A DNA stretch of 6,484 nt. Origin: JBNKDD01 sp050288085. GTDB taxonomy: Bacteria > Chloroflexota > Anaerolineae > Aggregatilineales > UBA3940. Made by a program: the position numbers and the translations under genes. Shown here piece by piece: positions 1 to 4,904 of the stretch (its first letter is position 1; the number at the start of each line of letters is the position of its first letter). Where the stretch lies: contig JBNKDD010000316.1 of the NCBI GenBank assembly GCA_050288085.1, forward strand, positions 1 to 6,484, written 5' to 3'. Below the pieces are notes generated by a model. That model was not told where the DNA came from. It did no database searches and saw only the letters and a list, made by a program, of their open reading frames with translations.

Positions 1-1474
1 GTTCTACTTCTTCGAGCAGCTTATAGATAATCTGGTAGGTACGAATTTCAACTGCTTCACTGTCTGCACGGCGGCGGGCTGCAGTGTCAACTTCAACGTT
101 GAAACCGAGAATAACTGCATCCGAACTTGAAGCCAGCATTACATCTGATTCCGAGATATTACCGACATCGGCCATCAAGATGTTGATCTTAAGCTGTTTG
201 CCATCTTCCTCAACGCTGATCTTCCCCAGCGAACTGGTGATTGGGTCAATCGAACCCTGGACGTCCGCCTTGATGATCAGGTTGAGAGCTTTGGCTTCTC
301 CGGCCTGGAAGCGGGCATAGAGTTCTTCAAGGGTCAAACCGCCTGACTGCCCGCTTGTTAATGCTTCCGAAGCAGCCACTTCTTCTATCATGCTGCGGGC
401 GACCTTCTCGTTCTTCACGATTTTGAACAGCGTCCCCGGAACCGGGACTTCGTTCAATCCCATGATACGTACCGGGGTAGAGGGGCCAGCAGAATCGATC
501 GGACTTCCGAATTCATCGAACATGGCTTTGATGCGACCATAACTCGTTCCGGCCAACACCACGTCACCTCTATTCAAGGTGCCATTCTGGATCAGCAGGG
601 TAGTCATCACGCCCCGGTTCTTTTCCAATTCGGCTTCCAGAACGGTTCCGGCTGCTGCGCCTAAGGGGTTAGCCTTGATCTCGGTTTCGTCAGCGATCAG
701 CACAATTGCTTCGAGTAAGTCGTCCAATCCTTCACCGGTTACCGCCGACACCGGCACTACCATGGTGTCACCATCCCACTCGTCAGGCACCAGGCCGACT
801 TCGGCTAACTGCTGCTTGACCAGTTCGGGATTGGCATTGGACCGGTCGATTTTGTTCAGGGCTACCAGTATCGGGACGCTGGCGGCTCGCGCGTGGGCGA
901 GCGCTTCGCGGGTTTGTGGCATGACACCATCATCGGCAGCTACTACCAATACGGCGATGTCGGCACCCTGTGCGCCGCGTGCACGCATCTCGGTAAATGC
1001 CTCGTGACCTGGGGTATCAAGAAAAGTGATTCTGCGATCCCCATGCTGGACTTGATAAGCACCAATGTGTTGGGTGATACCACCGGCTTCACCTTGCTGA
1101 ACATTGTCCTCACGGATGCGGTCGAGCAGGCTGGTCTTGCCGTGGTCTACGTGACCGAGGATGGTTACAACCGGTGGGCGATTCACCAGCTGTGAGGGAT
1201 CTTCGCCTTTGTACAACTGCCGCCATGATGGTCTGCCGATTTCCTCTTGTTCGGCTTCGATTATGGCCGCCTCTTGTTCCGGCTCGAATCCCATTTCTGA
1301 CGCAACGATGGCGGCAGTGTCAAAGTCGATTTGCTGGTTGATGCTTGCCATGATGCCGTTGCTCATCAACTCTTTGATGACATCAATCGGGCTGGCTTCC
1401 ATCAACTCTGCCAGGTCACGTACAGTAATATAGTCAGGTATCGCTAAATGATCGCGTTCTGTCGTCTTTGCCAT
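1..1474 (-). CDS. infB: Translation initiation factor IF-2 (partial, C-terminus beyond left edge)
   Basis: IF-2 is the GTPase that brings fMet-tRNA to the 30S subunit and promotes 50S joining in the cytoplasm. The start is the ATG at 1474-1472, preceded by GGAGGTG five bases from its GGAGG core; an in-frame TGA lies five codons upstream. The frame stays open for 491 codons to the left edge. Visible in order: an IF2_N helical domain (about residues 11-62), only about 100 residues before the G domain, then G1 GHVDHGKT (107-114), switch GGIT (131-134), G3 DTPGH (153-157), G4 NKID (207-210) and G5 SAVTG (243-247). A beta-barrel domain II follows (about 270-370), then the IF-2-specific domain 3 with KADVQGS (402-408) and SESDVMLASSSDA (441-453). 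The missing end should hold the fMet-tRNA-binding C2 domain, roughly 100 residues. Long linker regions seen before the G domain in enterobacterial IF-2 are absent. The gene is last of nusA-rnpM-infB here and probably shares their transcript. Identification is essentially certain. Confidence 0.97.
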   Translation of the reverse strand, partial: MAKTTERDHLAIPDYITVRDLAELMEASPIDVIKELMSNGIMASINQQIDFDTAAIVASEMGFEPEQEAAIIEAEQEEIGRPSWRQLYKGEDPSQLVNRPPVVTILGHVDHGKTSLLDRIREDNVQQGEAGGITQHIGAYQVQHGDRRITFLDTPGHEAFTEMRARGAQGADIAVLVVAADDGVMPQTREALAHARAASVPILVALNKIDRSNANPELVKQQLAEVGLVPDEWDGDTMVVPVSAVTGEGLDDLLEAIVLIADETEIKANPLGAAAGTVLEAELEKNRGVMTTLLIQNGTLNRGDVVLAGTSYGRIKAMFDEFGSPIDSAGPSTPVRIMGLNEVPVPGTLFKIVKNEKVARSMIEEVAASEALTSGQSGGLTLEELYARFQAGEAKALNLIIKADVQGSIDPITSSLGKISVEEDGKQLKINILMADVGNISESDVMLASSSDAVILGFNVEVDTAARRRADSEAVEIRTYQIIYKLLEEVE

Positions 1475-1477
1475 GAG

Positions 1478-1484
1478 CACCTCC
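1478..1484 (-). promoter_or_regulatory. Ribosome binding site of infB
   Basis: GGAGGTG on the minus strand is a near-perfect match to the 16S anti-Shine-Dalgarno and lies three bases before the infB ATG. It decides between the ATG at 1474 and two in-frame GTG codons just upstream (1480-1478 and 1486-1484), which would overlap the site and have no Shine-Dalgarno of their own. Confidence 0.85.
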
Positions 1485-1506
1485 ACTCATCCCGGCTTCC
1501 ACTCAT
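1482..1506 (-). repeat. 9-bp direct repeat ahead of infB
   Basis: ATGAGTGGA occurs twice on the minus strand (1506-1498 and 1490-1482), 16 bases apart, separated by AGCCGGG. The downstream copy runs into the infB Shine-Dalgarno. Neither ATG is in frame with infB. It may be a chance duplication or a decoy/standby ribosome site; the sequence alone does not say. Confidence 0.4.
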
Positions 1507-1511
1507 TTATG

Positions 1512-1549
1512 AGGGAGTGTTCTCAAGGCAAGTTGTGCCTATACTCCCT
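1512..1549 (-). other. Two-tier stem-loop in the rnpM-infB spacer
   Basis: On the minus strand AGGGAGT (1549-1543) can pair with ACTCCCT (1518-1512) over seven bases. Inside it AGGCA (1540-1536) pairs with TGCCT (1530-1526) over five bases around a five-base loop. The internal loop between the two stems is asymmetric (two and seven bases). No T-run follows, so this is not an intrinsic terminator. It would fold in the mRNA about 38 bases before the infB start codon and could be an RNA-processing or translational-control structure, or simply spacer. Function is unknown. Confidence 0.4.
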
Positions 1550-1566
1550 GTAGGTTACTAAGCCGG

Positions 1567-1884
1567 TCACTCATGATTAGTATTAACGGTGGGAGACAAT
1601 TGGCTCCCATGTTCGGCTATCCGCGACCGATCAATATCGGTCAGCCTGGTTCGTAAGGCTTTATTCAACACATCTTTCCGTGCCGCTTGTTCCCAACAAT
1701 CGGGGTTGTCGCATAGATAGGCTCCTCGACCCGCGCGTTTTCCGGTTGGGTCGATCTGAACCCCCTCATCCGGTGTACGGACTAATCGGGTTAAATTTCT
1801 CTTAGTCTGCACCTGGTGACACACTACGCAGGTGCGCTGCGGAACGTGTTTCCGTCGGGTCAATTTATCCTGAGCACCCATCAT
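1567..1884 (-). CDS. rnpM: RNase P modulator RnpM (YlxR family)
   Basis: This 105-residue protein belongs to the small YlxR family, found almost universally between nusA and infB. In Bacillus subtilis the family member has been renamed RnpM because it binds RNase P RNA and modulates its activity; an RNA-binding role here is inferred from the family. Diagnostic motifs are PQRTCVVC (residues 15-22), the central GVQIDPTGK (41-49), GRGAYLC (52-58) and a helical, basic C-terminal part with ARKDVLNKALR (68-78). Four cysteines, C19, C22, C58 and C63, form two pairs that could in principle hold a metal, although I do not know of zinc being established for the family. The first ATG overlaps the nusA stop as ATGA, and no strong Shine-Dalgarno is visible, so translational coupling to nusA is likely. 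A second in-frame ATG immediately follows and could be the true start. The last 15 or so residues are polar and look disordered. Confidence 0.93.
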   Translation of the reverse strand: MMGAQDKLTRRKHVPQRTCVVCHQVQTKRNLTRLVRTPDEGVQIDPTGKRAGRGAYLCDNPDCWEQAARKDVLNKALRTRLTDIDRSRIAEHGSQLSPTVNTNHE

Positions 1885-3935
1885 TTATCCAGGTAAGTAT
1901 CCCAATCATCCTCTTCACGACGGCGGCTGCCTTTACGCCGCCGCTTGGCTACGACCCGCCCCAGATTCTCATCGAAGACCAATTCCCGCCGCCGCTGCTT
2001 GGCGCGTCGATGTTCCTCTTTCTCTTTGTCGGTCATATCCGCGTAGAATTCATCGTCGAAATCTTCATCATCTTCGACAAACTCACCAGAAAGATCATCT
2101 GGTGATTCTTCGCCGGTCTTGTCTTGAGCTGCCGGTGATTCTCTGACTTCCTCAAGTTCGCCGGGCAGTTCTTCATAACCGGATTGCTCCTGTTCCGCTG
2201 CCAGAATCTGGGCAACCAATGCAGCACGCTTGGCACGGGCTTCGTCTTCAGCGGCATCAGCGGACAGTTCTTCCGCAGCGACTTCCTGATCCTCGATAAA
2301 TTCTGCTTCTTCATCGATGAATTCGGCGACCGGTTCTTCTTCAAGCTCGGCAGCTTCTACCTCTTCAAGGCTTTCGGCTTCTTCCTCAACATCAGTGGGG
2401 ATAGCTTCATTCTCAAGGCTTTCCTCAACAATAGGCTCTTCGAAGGTGAGGGTTCCCATCATTTCTTCAATGTTCTCAAGCATAGAGGGTTGGAAACCGC
2501 GCAGATTCAAAAACTGTTTCGGCTCCAGGTAATACTGCTCTATGACCATGCCGACATTCAGGTAACCACCATCCACCAGAATATCATAAACCCGGTGAGA
2601 CAGGTCGGTTTCCTCAAGCGGATAGTCATAAGCCGCTGGCGGAACCTGGGCACGGGCGTTCTCACGCAGGACTCGGCGCTCGGCTCGTTCGCCCTCGCGC
2701 AGGTCGAGCAGATATGTTTCCACAGTCTTGATGAAATCAACCATCGATTGGTAATCTTCCGGCATGATGGGACGATTTTCATCGCGCTTCTTCATGATCA
2801 GCTCGATTTGTTGGACCTGTTCTTCGTGCTGTTCGAGCAGGGCGGCAGCTTCTGGTGTGCGGATGTGGCGTAAGGCTTCTTCAGCCGCTTCCATGATACT
2901 CTTGATATCGATCCGCCAGCCGGTCAATTTGGCAACCAGCCGAGCATTCTGACCCTCGCGTCCAATCGCCAGGGAGAGCTGATCGTCCGGTACAACAACG
3001 ATAGCCGTTCGTCCCTCATCAGGATCATCGTCCAGGAAAACAGTTGATACCCGCGCCGGGCTGAGGGCTTTCGAGATAAACACTGCCTGATCGGCGTTCC
3101 ACTCGATTACATCGATCTTTTCGTTGTTGAGTTCTTTGACAATACTCTGAATGCGTACACCGCGCATCCCCACACATGCACCGACCGGGTCAGCCCCTTC
3201 CTGACGGGCTGCCACTGCGACCTTTGAGCGTGCGCCGGGTTCGCGTGCGATACTTTTGATCTCGACAATGCCGTTGTATATCTCTGGCACTTCGTACTCG
3301 ATCAGACGCCGCAGCATGTTGCGGTGAGTACGGCTGAGTACAATCTGAGGTCCGCGTGGTGCTTTCCGCACTTCCATAACGTAGGCGCGAACTTTGTCGT
3401 GAACCTTATAATGTTCACCGGGCATTTGCTGGCTGGAAGGCAGAATCGCCTCTGTCCGGCCTAGTCCAATGGTGACCATGCCACTCGATGCACTCTGCAC
3501 TGTGCCGGTTACCAGATCGCCAACGCGCTCCATATATTCCTGGTATTGCGCTTCACGTTCAGCCTCGCGCATACGCTGCAAGATAACCTGCTTGGCGGTT
3601 TGCGCGGCGATACGTCCGAAGTCTCTAGGCGTCCGCTCAACCCGCATCAAAACCATATCACCGAGTTCGACATCCGGGTAGGTATCGCGGGCTTTGGTCA
3701 GAGTGACTTCAGTGTTCTCGCTGGTAATGTATTCGACGACTTCTTTTTCTACCCAGATGCTGGGCTCGCCGGTTTTTTCGTCAAGGCGTGCTTCAACATT
3801 TTGCCCCGAACTGGCTCCAGAGCTGCGGCGATAAGCCGAAACCAGGGCTGCTTTGAGGGCATCCATGATAATATCGCGGGGCAGTTTACGCATTTCCGCA
3901 ATTTCATTAAACGCTAAGACGAATTCAGTTTTCAT
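1881..3935 (-). CDS. nusA: Transcription termination/antitermination factor NusA with long charged C-terminal extension
   Basis: NusA binds RNA polymerase and nascent RNA, modulating pausing, intrinsic termination and antitermination. The 684 residues show the RNAP-binding N-terminal domain (about 1-135), an S1 domain (about 139-203), KH1 with GMRG (256-259) and KH2 with GREG (325-328). Next come a helical linker with charged heptad-like stretches (about 345-430) and a helix-hairpin-helix-like segment (about 446-493), reminiscent of the acidic-repeat domains of other NusA proteins. From about 498 to 632 the chain is very rich in Glu and Asp and probably disordered. A strongly basic block follows (641-673, RRAKQRRR and KRRRKGSRRR) and then a short acidic end. 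Core NusA without extra domains is about 350-400 residues, so this is a much extended form. The ATG is supported by the typical N-terminal helix pattern and by a GGAG eleven bases upstream, a rather long spacing. The gene leads the visible operon and overlaps rnpM by four bases. Identity is certain; the tail's role is unknown. Confidence 0.97.
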   Translation of the reverse strand: MKTEFVLAFNEIAEMRKLPRDIIMDALKAALVSAYRRSSGASSGQNVEARLDEKTGEPSIWVEKEVVEYITSENTEVTLTKARDTYPDVELGDMVLMRVERTPRDFGRIAAQTAKQVILQRMREAEREAQYQEYMERVGDLVTGTVQSASSGMVTIGLGRTEAILPSSQQMPGEHYKVHDKVRAYVMEVRKAPRGPQIVLSRTHRNMLRRLIEYEVPEIYNGIVEIKSIAREPGARSKVAVAARQEGADPVGACVGMRGVRIQSIVKELNNEKIDVIEWNADQAVFISKALSPARVSTVFLDDDPDEGRTAIVVVPDDQLSLAIGREGQNARLVAKLTGWRIDIKSIMEAAEEALRHIRTPEAAALLEQHEEQVQQIELIMKKRDENRPIMPEDYQSMVDFIKTVETYLLDLREGERAERRVLRENARAQVPPAAYDYPLEETDLSHRVYDILVDGGYLNVGMVIEQYYLEPKQFLNLRGFQPSMLENIEEMMGTLTFEEPIVEESLENEAIPTDVEEEAESLEEVEAAELEEEPVAEFIDEEAEFIEDQEVAAEELSADAAEDEARAKRAALVAQILAAEQEQSGYEELPGELEEVRESPAAQDKTGEESPDDLSGEFVEDDEDFDDEFYADMTDKEKEEHRRAKQRRRELVFDENLGRVVAKRRRKGSRRREEDDWDTYLDK

Positions 3936-3978
3936 CGCGTTCGCGACTCCGTTATACGTACTCTAAAACTTACACTTC

Positions 3979-4008
3979 AAAAAGAAACGTGGGTTCTGCC
4001 CACGTTTC
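3979..4008 (-). terminator. Intrinsic terminator / attenuator in the nusA leader
   Basis: A perfect 10-bp inverted repeat, GAAACGTGGG (4008-3999) and CCCACGTTTC (3993-3984) on the minus strand, encloses a five-base loop CAGAA. It is followed at once by TTTTT (3983-3979). The GC-rich upper stem, AT-rich base and T-run are the intrinsic-terminator design, valid only for transcription toward nusA; on the plus strand no T-run follows. It lies downstream of the proposed nusA promoter and 43 bases before the nusA ATG, so it would act as a leader attenuator. NusA is known to stimulate intrinsic termination, so feedback control of its own operon is a reasonable inference. Alternatively it stops antisense transcription coming from thyX. 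Confidence 0.7.
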
Positions 4009-4040
4009 AAAGCCACCATATTTGTATCAAATGCATAAAC

Positions 4041-4069
4041 AGTATATCACGGGAAGGGCGAGTTAGCAA
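4041..4069 (-). promoter_or_regulatory. Probable sigma70-type promoter of the nusA operon
   Basis: On the minus strand a -35 TTGCTA (4069-4064, four of six matches to consensus) and a -10 TATACT (4046-4041, five of six) are separated by exactly 17 bases. Transcription would begin near 4036-4034, giving a leader of about 100 nucleotides that contains the terminator-like hairpin. Prediction is by eye only; an additional promoter elsewhere cannot be excluded. Confidence 0.6.
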
Positions 4070-4091
4070 GATACTTTAGCCTGACTATACT
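4063..4091 (+). promoter_or_regulatory. Probable sigma70-type promoter of thyX
   Basis: TTAGCA (4063-4068, four of six to the -35 consensus) and TATACT (4086-4091, five of six to the -10 consensus) are 17 bases apart. Initiation would fall near 4097-4100, leaving a leader of about 35 nucleotides. The -35 box overlaps the -35 box of the divergent nusA promoter by five bases. GCAAG (4066-4070) and CTTGC (4090-4094) form a small inverted repeat across the promoter that might be a regulator site, but five-base arms are weak evidence. Confidence 0.5.
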
Positions 4092-4124
4092 TGCATATGA
4101 GGCAAAAATTATCTGACAAAAAGT

Positions 4125-4130
4125 GAGGTG
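4125..4130 (+). promoter_or_regulatory. Ribosome binding site of thyX
   Basis: GAGGTG precedes the thyX ATG with four bases between its GAGG core and the start codon. The same core and the same spacing recur in front of the next gene, which supports both start choices. Confidence 0.75.
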
Positions 4131-4132
4131 TT

Positions 4133-4903
4133 ATGCAAGAGAAAACGAGCGATCCACGCCGCCCTGATCCGGGCAGTCTGGCAATCTCTGATAATATCCT
4201 GGGTGACGGGAAATCGTGGTTGGAACTTCAGGATATGATGCCCCATCCATCGACCGGTTTATCCCCCGATCTGGTGATTGTCAATGCGGCGCGGGTATCG
4301 TTTCTGGGTGAGAGCAAAGGGTCTGATCGTGATAAAAAGCTGCTGATGTATTTACTGCGCCATCGTCATACCTCGCCGTTCGAGCAGGTTGAATTCCGGT
4401 TCCGGGTGCGTGCGCCAGTTGTGATCTGGTGGCAGTGGGTCCGGCATCGCACCTGGCACGTCAATGCCCAGTCCGGGCGGTATACCCCTTTTCAGGAGGA
4501 TGATTATTACATCCCACAGGTATGGCGGCTGCAAAGTGCGGATAACAAACAGGGCAGCGAGGGCGAACTATCGGCAGAAGACAGTACCCACCTGACCGAT
4601 CAACTGACCGCCCTGGGCAAGCAGGCATTTGAACTCTACAGCCAGGCGCTTGAGATGGGGGTAGCTAAAGAGCAAGCCCGGCTGTTTTTGCCTGCCTGGA
4701 CGAGTTATTATATCTGGGTGTTGAAGGTCGATGCCTGGAACTTGATGCATTTCCTGCGGCTGCGGATGGCCCCTGAAGCGCAATGGGAAATCCGACAGTA
4801 TGCCCAGGCCATCTACGAGATATTCCGGGAGAAGATGCCCTGGACGGCTGAGGCATTCGACCAGTATTTGAACCCACTGACCACTTCCTCGCCAATGAGG
4901 TGA
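4133..4903 (+). CDS. thyX: Flavin-dependent thymidylate synthase ThyX
   Basis: ThyX converts dUMP to dTMP using methylenetetrahydrofolate as carbon donor and FAD/NADPH as reductant, in the cytoplasm, and replaces the unrelated ThyA in organisms lacking it. The 256-residue product has the signature RHR-X7-S (R104, H105, R106 and S114, in RHRTWHVNAQSGRY). It also has the preceding HTSPFE segment (79-84), QARLFLP with R183, and the C-terminal NLMHFLRLR...AQWEI block (203-220, R211). Aligned from memory to the Thermotoga maritima enzyme, H79, S114, R183 and R211 correspond to its H53, S88, R147 and R174, the FAD and dUMP contact residues, so the enzyme should be active. Q85 replaces the histidine common in the SPFEH motif. 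The N-terminus (about 1-45) is longer than in T. maritima ThyX. GAGGTG lies just before the ATG and supports this start. The gene is first of a two-gene unit with the GH36 gene, and is divergent from nusA. Confidence 0.96.
   Translation: MQEKTSDPRRPDPGSLAISDNILGDGKSWLELQDMMPHPSTGLSPDLVIVNAARVSFLGESKGSDRDKKLLMYLLRHRHTSPFEQVEFRFRVRAPVVIWWQWVRHRTWHVNAQSGRYTPFQEDDYYIPQVWRLQSADNKQGSEGELSAEDSTHLTDQLTALGKQAFELYSQALEMGVAKEQARLFLPAWTSYYIWVLKVDAWNLMHFLRLRMAPEAQWEIRQYAQAIYEIFREKMPWTAEAFDQYLNPLTTSSPMR
4897..4903 (+). promoter_or_regulatory. Ribosome binding site of the GH36 gene, inside the thyX end
   Basis: GAGGTGA matches the anti-Shine-Dalgarno and contains the thyX stop codon TGA (4901-4903). Only one base separates that stop from the downstream ATG. 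Ribosomes finishing thyX would be positioned to reinitiate, so translational coupling is likely. Confidence 0.7.
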
Positions 4904-4904
4904 A

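Noticed and set aside
84..1007. Ser/Ala-rich plus-strand open frames opposite infB
   Set aside because: They are low-complexity antisense shadows of a well-identified gene.
893..1195. A 100-residue open frame on the plus strand inside infB
   Set aside because: It lies opposite the conserved G domain of IF-2, has no recognisable product, and is explained by the codon bias of infB.
1478..1486. Upstream GTG codons as the infB start
   Set aside because: They overlap or precede the strong Shine-Dalgarno and have none of their own; the ATG at 1474 has ideal spacing.
1512..1549. The spacer stem-loop as an intrinsic terminator between rnpM and infB
   Set aside because: No T-run follows on the minus strand, and the pairing is interrupted by an asymmetric internal loop.
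2184..2873. A 229-residue open frame on the plus strand opposite nusA
   Set aside because: It is the reverse complement of the nusA coding frame region. Its Phe/Leu-rich composition mirrors the Glu/Asp-rich nusA tail, and no domain is recognisable.
3984..4008. The hairpin as a plus-strand terminator
   Set aside because: On the plus strand the stem is followed by AAAGCC, not a T-run, and no plus-strand gene ends upstream of it.
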